DNA of 64,000 nt. Origin: Massilia violaceinigra (lineage in GTDB: Bacteria > Pseudomonadota > Gammaproteobacteria > Burkholderiales > Burkholderiaceae_D). Shown here piece by piece: positions 1 through 7,991 of this stretch (position 1 is the first letter of the stretch; the number at the start of each line of letters is the position of its first letter). The notes under the pieces are model-generated. The model was not told where the DNA came from. It made no database searches and was given only the letters and a program-made list of their open reading frames with translations. Both the position numbers and the translations under genes were made by a program. The stretch is taken from positions 1,984,001-2,048,000 of the forward strand of contig NZ_CP024608.1 of NCBI RefSeq assembly GCF_002752675.1. The letters run 5' to 3'.

Positions 1-2
1 AA

Positions 3-1706
3 ACCGTTCTCGCGGCCGATATGGATGTGACCCCGACCGGTCCGATGACAGGTACCTGGCGTACCGTCGCCGGCGGCGGCCGTAACGACCTCACCAAGAC
101 CGAGAACACGCGGGTCGTGGTGGGGGCCAAGGGCATGCTCGCGGGCTGGGATTACGAGACTGCACTGACTTACGGCAAGAATGAAGTCGAGATCCAATTC
201 GGTCCAGGCAAGTTCAGCTATGCAAGACTGGATCCGCTGGTCAAAAATGGTGAAATTAACGTATTCGGTACGCAAGATGCGGCCAGCCTGGCGGCTTTGC
301 TGGGTTCGCAACTGAGCGGCTTTGAAAACGGCGGGACCTCGATCTCGAAAGAGTTCGACTTCAAAATGTCCAAAGAACTTTTCAACATGCCTGCTGGCGC
401 GGTTGGCTTCTCGGTTGGCACCTCGTTCCGCAAGGAAAAGCTGACCCAAGAGTCGTCTGAGGTGCTTAAGAAAGGTGACGAAGTCGGCGGCGCCGGTGAA
501 ATTCTTGGCGTGACGGGCGACCGCAAGGTCTTCGGCCTGTTCTCGGAAGTGGTTGTGCCGGTCATCAAGAGCCTGGAACTGACCGCTGCCGCGCGCTACG
601 ACAAGTACAAGAACGGTTTCGGCACCGAATTCGATAACCTGAGCCCGAAACTGGGCTTCACCTTCCGTCCGAGCACGGTAATCATGGCGCGCGGTTCGGT
701 GGCGCGCGGCTTCCGCGCACCGACCCTGGTCGACAACCTCAGACCGAAGGAACTGAACAACACCTCGTCGAACTTCAGTGATCCGATTCGCTGCCCGAAC
801 GGCACGCCGATCAACGATTCCGTTGGCGAACTGCAGGATGAGTGCAATGTTCAGTTGGACACGCAAAACAGCGGCAATCCCGACCTCAAACCTGAGAAGT
901 CGAAGCAGTACACTCTTGGTCTGGTATTCCAGCCGACGTCGACCGTCAGCGGCTCGATCGATTACTGGAACGTGAAAATCGACAAGTCGATTAACGCGAT
1001 GTCGGAAAACACCGTGTTCGGCGACCCGGTTGCCAACATTAACCAGTTCTATCGCTACGATCCTGCCGTTGAAGCAGCTGAGGAAGTGAAGGGTTTCCCG
1101 AAACTGCCAGGGTCGAAGGCCAATCCTTACCGCGCCAGCACTAACAAGGACTTCCCGCTCGCGTACGTCGCCCTGCCACGCGTGAACACCGGCAAGTTCT
1201 ACGCCGCCGGTATCGATTTGAACCTGAACTATCGCCAGAAGATGGGCGATATGGGCACGGTTGGCGCGAACTTCGATTCGACCTACTACAGCAAGCACGG
1301 CTATCAGTACCAAGGTGAGAAGGAAGTCAGCGACCTGGGCAACTTCAAGGATTTCGGCCCAACCCCGCGTTTCCGTCATACCCTGGGCCTGACCTACGGC
1401 ATCGGCCAGTGGAATACCTCGCTGACGCACAACTACACCAAGGGCTATTGGGACTACACCGATCCAGCGTCGATCGGTCCTAACTACCCTGAGCTGCGTA
1501 AAGTTGGCGATTACTCGACCTTCGACGCCACTTTGGGGTGGAAACCGATGAAAAACGTCAGCATGACGTTTGGCGTGAAAAACATTGCGGACGAGGATCC
1601 ACCATCGTCGCGTAACGGACAGAACTTCCAGGTCGGTTACGATCCGACCTTCACCAACCCGCTGGGTCGCACGTTCTACGCACGTCTGAACTACAAGTTC
1701 CTGTAA
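3..1706 (+). CDS. TonB-dependent outer membrane receptor, C-terminal part (5' end outside window)
   Basis: This is the barrel portion of a TonB-dependent receptor, which imports large substrates across the outer membrane using energy from TonB-ExbBD. The frame is open from base 3 and no signal peptide or plug domain is present, so the true start lies upstream of the window; the ATG at 21 is internal. Family features seen are repeated beta-strand patterns, the RGFRAPT stretch, NPDLKPEKSK, and a closing segment RTFYARLNYKF followed by one extra Leu. It shares with the two minus-strand receptors downstream an extracellular-loop motif with two cysteines (DPIRCPNGTP then DEC). The substrate cannot be read from the sequence. 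A strong terminator follows 65 bases after the stop. Confidence 0.9.
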   Translation, partial: TVLAADMDVTPTGPMTGTWRTVAGGGRNDLTKTENTRVVVGAKGMLAGWDYETALTYGKNEVEIQFGPGKFSYARLDPLVKNGEINVFGTQDAASLAALLGSQLSGFENGGTSISKEFDFKMSKELFNMPAGAVGFSVGTSFRKEKLTQESSEVLKKGDEVGGAGEILGVTGDRKVFGLFSEVVVPVIKSLELTAAARYDKYKNGFGTEFDNLSPKLGFTFRPSTVIMARGSVARGFRAPTLVDNLRPKELNNTSSNFSDPIRCPNGTPINDSVGELQDECNVQLDTQNSGNPDLKPEKSKQYTLGLVFQPTSTVSGSIDYWNVKIDKSINAMSENTVFGDPVANINQFYRYDPAVEAAEEVKGFPKLPGSKANPYRASTNKDFPLAYVALPRVNTGKFYAAGIDLNLNYRQKMGDMGTVGANFDSTYYSKHGYQYQGEKEVSDLGNFKDFGPTPRFRHTLGLTYGIGQWNTSLTHNYTKGYWDYTDPASIGPNYPELRKVGDYSTFDATLGWKPMKNVSMTFGVKNIADEDPPSSRNGQNFQVGYDPTFTNPLGRTFYARLNYKFL

Positions 1707-1771
1707 TTGCCGGCGTGCGCGGCGGTTGACAGACAGCCGTCGCGTACTCTTGTAAGAAACTTGTATGACGT

Positions 1772-1810
1772 AAAAAACCCCGCCGGACACTGTGTCCGGC
1801 GGGGTTTTTT
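1772..1810 (+). terminator. Rho-independent terminator of the first receptor gene
   Basis: A perfect 12-bp stem (1778-1789 with 1793-1804) closes a three-base loop and is followed by six T residues; six A residues precede it, so it could also work on the other strand. It ends the receptor transcript. It is also the recognition feature for the group IIC intron that begins at 1814, three bases after the T run. Confidence 0.93.
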
Positions 1811-2213
1811 CTTGTGCGCCCAGCATGGGCGCACTCCTGCGGGTGCAAGTCCCGCCGCGAGCTGACCACAGCGAGCGAAGTGAAGCGCAACTGCGGAAGA
1901 GTAATCGACCGTGGGAAGGAAGCGCGAATCGTAAATCATGAGCCGAGGTACACGAACTGCATAGAAGGCGCTGCCGAGCAGGGCGAGCGGGCGAGAAACC
2001 GCAAAGCTCTTGTGGTCAAGGCGACGTGGCGTAAATGCGGCGGTTGTGTGATGAAGGAGTGCGGCCCTTACCTGGGGACGCCCTGCCTCACGTCTGAAGG
2101 GACGACGGCGCTGCCGTAGCAGGGTCTCAGCAGAGGTCATAGTAGTCGGTGGTAGCGCCGGGAAGGCTCGACCCCGCCGACAAAGGACCGAACGAGTAGG
2201 AGTGTTGTCCGGC

Positions 2214-3581
2214 ATGTCGATACAACAGGCAATGCGTCAGATGCCCGCGTCAGCGGGGCGGGAGGCCACCGGTCAGGGTGAAGCCCTGTCTGCAACCCCC
2301 AGCGACGAAGCTTGCGGTCCGCGACATGTGTCAGGAGACGCAGGATCAATGCTGCTGCGTGCGGCATTGAGAAGAGAGAACCTGCTGCAAGCGTTCAAGC
2401 GTGTGCGTCGCAACAAAGGCGCAGCCGGGGTGGATGGTCGGAACATCGACGAAACCTCGCGCTATCTGGCTGTTGCGTGGCCGGAAATACGCGAACAACT
2501 GCTGGAGGGGACGTACCGGCCCAGCCCGGTACGCAGGGTGATGATTCCCAAGCCCGACGGTGGCGAGCGCGAGCTCGGCATTCCGACGGTGACGGATCGC
2601 TTGATCCAGCAAGCACTGCTTCAAGTGCTGCAACCGATTCTTGATCCCACATTCAGTGAGCACAGCTACGGTTTCCGTCCGGGCCGGCGTGCGCAGGACG
2701 CGGTCCTTGCCGCGCGCGCGTACGTGCAGTCGGGACGGCGGATCGTGGTGGACGTGGACCTGTCGAAGTTCTTCGACCGGGTCAACCACGACATCCTGAT
2801 CGACCGCTTGCGGAAACGCATCGACGACGCTGGCCTGATCCGACTGATTCGCGCCTACCTCAACAGCGGCATCATGGATCATGGCGTGGTGCAGTCGCGG
2901 CACGAGGGCACGCCGCAAGGCGGGCCGCTCTCGCCGCTGCTGGCCAACGTCCTGCTCGATGAAGTGGACAAGGAACTGGAACGGCGCGGCCATTGCTTTG
3001 CGCGCTACGCCGACGATGCGAATGTCTATGTTCGCAGCAGACGTGCTGGCGAGCGGGTGATGGTGCTGTTGCGCCGGTGCTATGCTAAGTTGCACCTCGT
3101 GGTCAACGAAGGCAAGAGTGCGGTGGCCAGTGCATTCGGCCGCAAATTCCTCGGTTACAGCCTGTGGGTGGCAAGTGGGAAAGTGGTGAAACTGAAGGTC
3201 GCGGACAAGCCGTTGGCAACATTCAAGCAGAAAATCCGTGAATTGACGAGGCGTTCCTGTGGCCGCAGCATGGCCCAGAGCGTCGAGAAACTGCGCTCCT
3301 ACATGCTCGGCTGGAAAGGGTACTTCAAGTTGGCCCAGACCCCAAGGATCTGGAAGAGACTCGATGAATGGCTGCGCCACAGGCTCAGGGCGATCCAGCT
3401 CAAGCACTGGAAGCGCGGGAAAACCATGTATCGGGAACTGTTCCGGCTCGGGGCGGCGCCTTCGGTCGCAAAACAGGTCGCGGCGAATAGCCGCTGCTGG
3501 TGGCGAAACGCTGATCGACTGTTGAAAACAGTCCTCACGATTGCCTACTTCGATGCACTTGGCGTACCTCGCCTGTCTTAA
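2214..3581 (+). CDS. ltrA: Group II intron reverse transcriptase/maturase
   Basis: This 455-residue intron-encoded protein helps the intron fold and splice, and copies it during retrohoming. The reverse transcriptase domain shows the conserved blocks NKGAAGVDG, SYGFRPGR, VVDVDLSKFFD, GTPQGGPLSPLLAN and the catalytic YADD at about residues 265-268. A maturase (X) domain follows, with GIIM-type features around GWKGYF. The protein ends without an HNH endonuclease, as expected for class C. The ATG at 2214 is chosen because AGGAG lies 11 bases upstream at 2198-2202; the GTG at 2202 would overlap that site. The reading frame is intact with all catalytic residues, so the intron may be mobile. Confidence 0.93.
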   Translation: MSIQQAMRQMPASAGREATGQGEALSATPSDEACGPRHVSGDAGSMLLRAALRRENLLQAFKRVRRNKGAAGVDGRNIDETSRYLAVAWPEIREQLLEGTYRPSPVRRVMIPKPDGGERELGIPTVTDRLIQQALLQVLQPILDPTFSEHSYGFRPGRRAQDAVLAARAYVQSGRRIVVDVDLSKFFDRVNHDILIDRLRKRIDDAGLIRLIRAYLNSGIMDHGVVQSRHEGTPQGGPLSPLLANVLLDEVDKELERRGHCFARYADDANVYVRSRRAGERVMVLLRRCYAKLHLVVNEGKSAVASAFGRKFLGYSLWVASGKVVKLKVADKPLATFKQKIRELTRRSCGRSMAQSVEKLRSYMLGWKGYFKLAQTPRIWKRLDEWLRHRLRAIQLKHWKRGKTMYRELFRLGAAPSVAKQVAANSRCWWRNADRLLKTVLTIAYFDALGVPRLS

Positions 3582-3591
3582 CCTCAACTAC

Positions 3592-3663
3592 TCGAACCGC
3601 CCGGTGCGGACCCGCATGCCGGGTGGTGTGGCTGGGGAGCGGTCCATTGGGGCCGCCCCCTAT
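3592..3663 (+). other. Intron domains V and VI (catalytic core and 3' end)
   Basis: Eleven bases after the reverse transcriptase stop, the sequence GAACCGCC...GGTGGTGTG forms the short catalytic hairpin of domain V. The triad reads CGC, as in other class C introns. The following arms GGGGAGCGG and CCGCCCCC form domain VI. The exact exon junction, placed after 3663, is inferred from the AY ending rule. Confidence 0.8.
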
Positions 3664-3668
3664 GCCGT

Positions 3669-3699
3669 TTGGCGGCTGCCGCACCACTTGAACTACAAT
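3669..3699 (+). promoter_or_regulatory. Possible promoter of the HTH/PIN module
   Basis: TTGGCG (3669-3674) and TACAAT (3694-3699) form a weak sigma-70-like pair, but the 19-base spacer is longer than ideal. It lies just inside the 3' exon of the intron, so insertion would not have separated it from the genes it may drive. The ribosome binding site AGGGAGG (about 3713-3719) follows. Confidence 0.3.
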
Positions 3700-3725
3700 T
3701 GAGACGGTAATAAGGGAGGCATTCC

Positions 3726-4247
3726 ATGACCACCGTTTTCAAAAAGAAACCGCATACCCACTCCATCGCGTACGACCCGTTGGCCCGCATCGCGGAAGGC
3801 CTGGTGTCGAAGTTGCCGAGCCTGGCTGCGGAGGCGCCACAACAGATTGCCGATGCGCTCCATGAACTCTTGAACGGGCAGGATGACTCGGCGCAACGCA
3901 TGCGCATCGGTATGCAACGATATTTGGCTGATGTCGTCTTACTCCATGCTGAAGCGCCGTCTGAGACCGCGCCTGCCGCCAAAATGCTGACGACCGAGGA
4001 TGCGGCCGATTTGATGCAATGCGGCCTGGCGTATGTCGCGATGCTCATCGATAACAACAAGCTGGAGGGGGCATTGGTCGCAGAGGACGGACGACGCAGT
4101 GTTCCTGAGCCATCGGTGCGCGCATGGATTGCGGAGCGCGATGCCAATGCTGCGCAGTCCGACTACCGGGCGGTCGCCACCGAGACCGGCATGTATGCGA
4201 TTCCCGACGCAGCATTTGTGGACCTGAAGACCCGCCGGCGAAACTGA
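3726..4247 (+). CDS. Helix-turn-helix protein, probable antitoxin/regulator of a PIN toxin
   Basis: A 173-residue protein. Residues about 87-139 (MLTTEDAADLMQ...LVAEDGRRSVPEPSVRAWIAERD) look like an excisionase/MerR-type winged helix that would bind DNA. The first 85 residues are a mainly helical extension that I do not recognise. A strong ribosome binding site (AGGGAGG) lies six bases before the ATG. The next gene, a PIN-domain protein, starts two bases after this stop, so the two are almost certainly co-translated. Two-gene units of this kind act as toxin-antitoxin modules in which the HTH protein neutralises the nuclease and represses the operon. Both roles are inferred from domains and arrangement. 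Confidence 0.72.
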   Translation: MTTVFKKKPHTHSIAYDPLARIAEGLVSKLPSLAAEAPQQIADALHELLNGQDDSAQRMRIGMQRYLADVVLLHAEAPSETAPAAKMLTTEDAADLMQCGLAYVAMLIDNNKLEGALVAEDGRRSVPEPSVRAWIAERDANAAQSDYRAVATETGMYAIPDAAFVDLKTRRRN

Positions 4248-4248
4248 G

Positions 4249-4953
4249 GTGGTGGTCGACCACCCTCTGTCTCCTGGCGGCACCACCCACGCGTTGCTCG
4301 ACGCAAACGTCCTATTGCCGCCGCGGCTCTCCGACATCTTGTTCGATATGTGTTTGCTGGGCCTGTTCTCCGCGAGATGGAGTCTGAACATCGAAGCTGA
4401 GTTCTTGCGCAATTGGTCGAAAGTCGCTCTCAAACGCGGTGGAGACACAGCGTCACGTACGGCCAGACAGGCTTTCGCCGAAGAGAAAAAGGCGGAGAAA
4501 CGTTTGGCTTGCTACAAGGGGGCTGTCGCCGAACATGCAGTCTTCGGTCATGACCACCCGGCCATGCTGGCCAAGGTGCCAAGTGCTGTGGATCCGCGCG
4601 ACAAGCATGTCGCTGCAGCCGGGTTGGTGTTGCTAGATTACGCCCGGCAGTTCAATGAAAAGGATAAGGTTTTTATTGTGTCGAGCAATCTCAGGCATCT
4701 CGCAGTGTCTGACATGGCGCAACTTGGCGTTGGCGTTGTCTCGCCCGGGCAATTTATCGATCATCTCGCGCAAGCTGACGGTGCCAGGGTCGGTCGTGCC
4801 TTGGACAATTGCGTGAACAGCCTCGAAAATCCGCCTTACACTCGCGTACTTCTCCTGGACACGCTGCTCTTGCATGGGGCGAGGAAGACCGTTCAGCACT
4901 TTTCGCGTGAATGGGGGGTAACGCCTGCGTCGATAGGCGCGCGTCGCAAGTGA
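4249..4953 (+). CDS. PIN-domain ribonuclease, probable toxin (VapC-like)
   Basis: A 234-residue protein whose first 155 residues fit the PIN nuclease fold, which cuts RNA with a metal-binding acidic cluster. The expected acidic positions are seen: Asp18 in LLDANVLL, Glu49/Glu51 in NIEAEFLRNW, and Asp115/Asp118 in DPRDKHVAAA, followed by FIVSSNLRHL. The last 80 residues are an extra C-terminal segment not found in short VapC toxins. It starts with GTG at 4249 (or the next codon, also GTG at 4252), two bases after the HTH gene, with no good ribosome binding site of its own, which suggests translational coupling. Toxicity is inferred. Confidence 0.75.
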   Translation: MVVDHPLSPGGTTHALLDANVLLPPRLSDILFDMCLLGLFSARWSLNIEAEFLRNWSKVALKRGGDTASRTARQAFAEEKKAEKRLACYKGAVAEHAVFGHDHPAMLAKVPSAVDPRDKHVAAAGLVLLDYARQFNEKDKVFIVSSNLRHLAVSDMAQLGVGVVSPGQFIDHLAQADGARVGRALDNCVNSLENPPYTRVLLLDTLLLHGARKTVQHFSREWGVTPASIGARRK

Positions 4954-5040
4954 CAATGCGTTGCGGTCTGGAAGATAGGCGACATGCGCCTTGGTATCGG
5001 GAAAGGAACCGCCGCGCCTGCGGAGGGCCAGCGAAGACCA

Positions 5041-5068
5041 AAAAAAACCGCCGGACTCCGGCGGTTTT
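5041..5068 (-). terminator. Rho-independent terminator of the second receptor
   Basis: A stem CCGCCGG/CCGGCGG (5048-5054 with 5058-5064) is flanked by seven A residues on the left and four T residues on the right. Read on the minus strand it is a G-C hairpin followed by a T run, 20 bases past the receptor stop. It may also end the PIN transcript on the plus strand. Confidence 0.85.
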
Positions 5069-5086
5069 CTCGTCAGCTGAAAACGC

Positions 5087-7705
5087 TTAAAACGCGTAGC
5101 TGGCGCGCAGATACACGGCGCGGCCGATCGGGTCGCTGAAGCGCGGATCGTAGCCCTTCTGGAACAGGGTGCCCTGGTTCGAGAATGGCGGCTGTTCGTC
5201 CAGCAGGTTCTTCAGGCCGGCGGTCAGGGTCAGACCCTTGATGCCGCTGTAGCTGCCCGACAGGTTCAGCAGGCTGTACGCCTCGACCTTGTGCTTGAAC
5301 TCGTCGGCGACCTGGTTCTGATCCTGGTACGAGGACTTGAACGATTGCGACAGGTTCGCGCCCCACGGACCGCTGTTCCAGTTCAGCGAGGCGGTGTGCT
5401 GCCAGCGGAATACCGGCGCCATGTCGGCGTAGCGGCCCACGTTGTGCACGAATTCGCCATTGCGCTCGTTCTGGTAGTCGTACTTGTGCACATAGGTGCC
5501 GTCCATCGTGACGGTGAAGTTGCCGACGCTGGTGCGCGGCAGGCGCAAGGTCATGCTGACGTCGACGCCGTCGGTCTTGACTTCGCCCAGGTTGTTGAGG
5601 AAGTTTTCGATCGCGTTCGGCGAGCCGTCCGGATTACGCAGGAACAGCGCCTTGTACTTCTCGTAGTTGCCGTAGATGGTTTGCTCCGGCAGGGCCGCAA
5701 TCTTGTCCTTCAACTGGATGTTCCAGTAGTCGGCGGCGATCGTCACGCTCGGGATCGGCTCGATCACGGCGCCGAAGGAGAACGACTTCGATTTTTCCGG
5801 CTTCAGGTTGATATTGCCGCCCTGCAGCTTGAACTGTTGAAGATCGCAATCGCGCAGCGGATTCGAGCCTGGCTGCGGCTTGCCGCCTGGGCACAGGATC
5901 GGATCGTTGTAGCTGTCGTTGGTATCGTTGCGCGACGGTGGACCGTTTTTCTCGAACAGGGTCGGAGCGCGGAAACCGGTGCTGGCCGAGCCGCGCACCA
6001 GCAGCTGCTGGGTCGGCTGGTAGCGCAGGCCGATTTTCGGATTGGTGGTGTTGCCGACGTCGCTGTAGCGGTCGTAACGGGCCGCCAGCTGCACTTCCAG
6101 TTCCTTGGTGAACGGCAGGTTCAGTTCGGTGAACACGGCCTGGATGTTGCGCGAACCGGTTTTCGACAGCGAACCCGACAGACCCGAGCTCGACGCTTGC
6201 GAGGCGATCGCGCGGTTGACGTTGAAGTCAGCCGTCTCGCGCCGGATTTCGGTGCCGACCGCCACCGCCATCTGGCCGCCGCCCATCGGCATCAGGTCGC
6301 GGCTGGCCTTGAAGTCGAACGCGGTGTTCTTCACTTCGGCGCTCTGCACGCGGCCGCGCAGGGCGGTGCTCTCCAGATAGGTCTTGCCGGCCGCATCCTG
6401 CAGCGCGAACGGGTTGAGGATGCCATTGGCCACGCCGGCCGCGAACGCGGCGTCGGCCACGTAGCCGCCCACGAAGTCTTCGCTCGACTTGGACATCGAG
6501 TGCGACAGGCCGCCCTTGTAATCCCAGCCCGCCAGCAAGCCTTCCATGCCGAACACGATGCGGTCGGCCTTGCCTTGCGAATCGATGGTGCGCTGGCCCG
6601 ATTCGAGCGGACGCCAGTTGATCGACAGCGGCCCGCCGGACACGCCGCTCTTCGGATAGTACTTGCTGCTGTTGGTCATGATCAGCCCGGTTTGCGGCGG
6701 CGGCGCCGTGCGCGAGGTGACGTCGTTTTGCGAATGCAGGAATTCCAGGCTGGCCAGGTGGTCGGCACCGAGCTTCATGCTGGCGCGCGCGAAAATGGCC
6801 AGTTGTTCCTGGTCGGGCATGCTGTCGATCTGGCGCGTGTAATCCTGGCGGCAGATGCCGGCCGCGTTCGGTACCGAGAACGGCGGGTTGCAGCCGCTGG
6901 CCCAGCCCGGATTGCCGGACTTGTCGGCGCCGGCATCGTAGAAATTGCCGGGGAAGGTGGTGCCGCTGGTCAGGTTCAGGCCGCGGCTCGGGACGATCCC
7001 GGTTTTCGAGAATTCGCGCTGCTGCGAATTGATCGATTCCTGCTTGTGCCAGTCGACCACGCCGAAGATGTTGAAGCCGTCCTTGTCGAGGTTGCCGAAG
7101 CCGGTGGACAGGTTGACGCGCTCTTCGTCGCCGCCGGCCTTGCGCGGGCGTACCAGTTCGCCGGTGATGGTGGTGGTGTTGACCGAGCGCTTGGTGATGA
7201 AGTTGATCACGCCGCCGATGGCGTCGGTGCCGTAGATGGCGGAAGCGCCGTCGCGCAGCACTTCAACGCGGTCCAGGGCGGAGAGGGGAATCATGTTCAG
7301 GTCGACGCTGGAGCTGTCGTACGGGTGGTTGGCGAGGCGCCGGCCGTTGAGCAGCACCAGCGTCTTGTCGCCGCCCAGGCCGCGCAAATCGGCGCTGGCC
7401 TGGCCGCCGGTCGGCAAGCCGCTGCTGTTGCCGCCAACGACGTTGCCGCTGCCCATGGTGGTCTGGTTCGATGGAATGCGCGACAGCGCTTCCTGGGCCG
7501 TGGTCAATCCCTGCTTGATGAACTCGTCGGCCTTGATGACGCTCAGCGGCGTGGCGGTTTCGCTTTGCATGCGCTTGATCGACGATCCGGTGATCTCGAC
7601 GCGCTGCATTGGCTGGCCGTCCTGTGCGAACGCCGCGCCTGCGAGTCCGCCGCCGGCAGCGAAAATCGCGCCCAACGACAGGGATAATACGGTTGGCTTC
7701 ATCAT
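5087..7705 (-). CDS. TonB-dependent outer membrane receptor
   Basis: An 872-residue receptor with a signal peptide (MMKPTVLSL... cut after Ala27 before QDG). The TonB-box/linker QRVEITGSSIKR comes next, then a plug domain (residues about 55-190, with LRGLGGDKTLVLLNGRR and VEVLRDGASAIYGTDAIGGVINFITK), then a 22-strand-type barrel ending in the classical terminal Phe (RASYAF). The start at 7705 is chosen because GGAG lies nine bases upstream and the signal peptide begins there; longer in-frame starts add residues before the signal. The protein shares the DPILCPGGKP...RDC loop with its neighbours. It has its own promoter and terminator. The substrate is unknown; this plug type is common among receptors for oligosaccharides or peptides. 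Confidence 0.93.
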   Translation of the reverse strand: MMKPTVLSLSLGAIFAAGGGLAGAAFAQDGQPMQRVEITGSSIKRMQSETATPLSVIKADEFIKQGLTTAQEALSRIPSNQTTMGSGNVVGGNSSGLPTGGQASADLRGLGGDKTLVLLNGRRLANHPYDSSSVDLNMIPLSALDRVEVLRDGASAIYGTDAIGGVINFITKRSVNTTTITGELVRPRKAGGDEERVNLSTGFGNLDKDGFNIFGVVDWHKQESINSQQREFSKTGIVPSRGLNLTSGTTFPGNFYDAGADKSGNPGWASGCNPPFSVPNAAGICRQDYTRQIDSMPDQEQLAIFARASMKLGADHLASLEFLHSQNDVTSRTAPPPQTGLIMTNSSKYYPKSGVSGGPLSINWRPLESGQRTIDSQGKADRIVFGMEGLLAGWDYKGGLSHSMSKSSEDFVGGYVADAAFAAGVANGILNPFALQDAAGKTYLESTALRGRVQSAEVKNTAFDFKASRDLMPMGGGQMAVAVGTEIRRETADFNVNRAIASQASSSGLSGSLSKTGSRNIQAVFTELNLPFTKELEVQLAARYDRYSDVGNTTNPKIGLRYQPTQQLLVRGSASTGFRAPTLFEKNGPPSRNDTNDSYNDPILCPGGKPQPGSNPLRDCDLQQFKLQGGNINLKPEKSKSFSFGAVIEPIPSVTIAADYWNIQLKDKIAALPEQTIYGNYEKYKALFLRNPDGSPNAIENFLNNLGEVKTDGVDVSMTLRLPRTSVGNFTVTMDGTYVHKYDYQNERNGEFVHNVGRYADMAPVFRWQHTASLNWNSGPWGANLSQSFKSSYQDQNQVADEFKHKVEAYSLLNLSGSYSGIKGLTLTAGLKNLLDEQPPFSNQGTLFQKGYDPRFSDPIGRAVYLRASYAF

Positions 7706-7739
7706 GCTGTTCAACTCCATCCAAAAGTGAGAGGGGACT

Positions 7740-7768
7740 ATAGAATCATCAGGTGCTGCGGGTGTCAA
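7740..7768 (-). promoter_or_regulatory. Candidate sigma-70 promoter of the second receptor
   Basis: On the minus strand a perfect -35 box TTGACA (7763-7768) is followed after 17 bases by TTCTAT (7740-7745). This would give a leader of about 30 bases before the start at 7705. The -35 box is strong; the -10 assignment is approximate, since TCTATA one base on is also possible. Confidence 0.5.
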
Positions 7769-7935
7769 TCGAACAAGATTGGGTTTGATCGAAATACAAC
7801 GGAAATGGCTAAATTGTTTAGCTTGATTTACAAAGTAAGCTTCCCGTCAGCAAGCATGTTCCTGCAGGCAGCAATTGCTGCCCTTGAACAGTGTGCCGAC
7901 GATAGTCGTATGCATATGCACATCCGGGCGGGCAT

Positions 7936-7963
7936 AAAAAAGGGCGATGCCTGCGCATCGCCC
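7936..7963 (-). terminator. Rho-independent terminator of the third receptor
   Basis: A perfect 9-bp stem (7942-7950 with 7955-7963) with a four-base loop. Read on the minus strand it is followed by six T residues. It lies 28 bases past the stop of the receptor at 7992. Confidence 0.9.
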
Positions 7964-7991
7964 GGTGTCATGCGTTCACTGCCGGTTAAGA

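Larger units (their letters stand above)
1814..3663 (+). mobile_element. Group IIC (bacterial class C) intron, full length
   Basis: This is a self-splicing retroelement of about 1.85 kb. The 5' end is GTGCGCCC, fitting the GUGYG consensus, and the following domain I sequence resembles the well-studied group IIC intron of Oceanobacillus iheyensis. The exon-binding loop GAGAAA at 1993-1998, held in a GCGG/CCGC hairpin, pairs with the last six bases of the 5' exon (TTTCTT, 1808-1813) with one G-U pair, which fixes the 5' junction. Domain IV carries the reverse transcriptase. Domain V lies at about 3592-3630 and domain VI at about 3633-3660, and the element ends ...CCTAT near 3663. Insertion directly behind a terminator hairpin is the known target preference of class C introns. 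The 3' boundary is less certain by a few bases. Confidence 0.92.

Noticed and set aside
5291..7687. A 798-codon plus-strand frame
   Set aside because: It is the shadow of the TonB-dependent receptor; no family features and no ribosome binding site.
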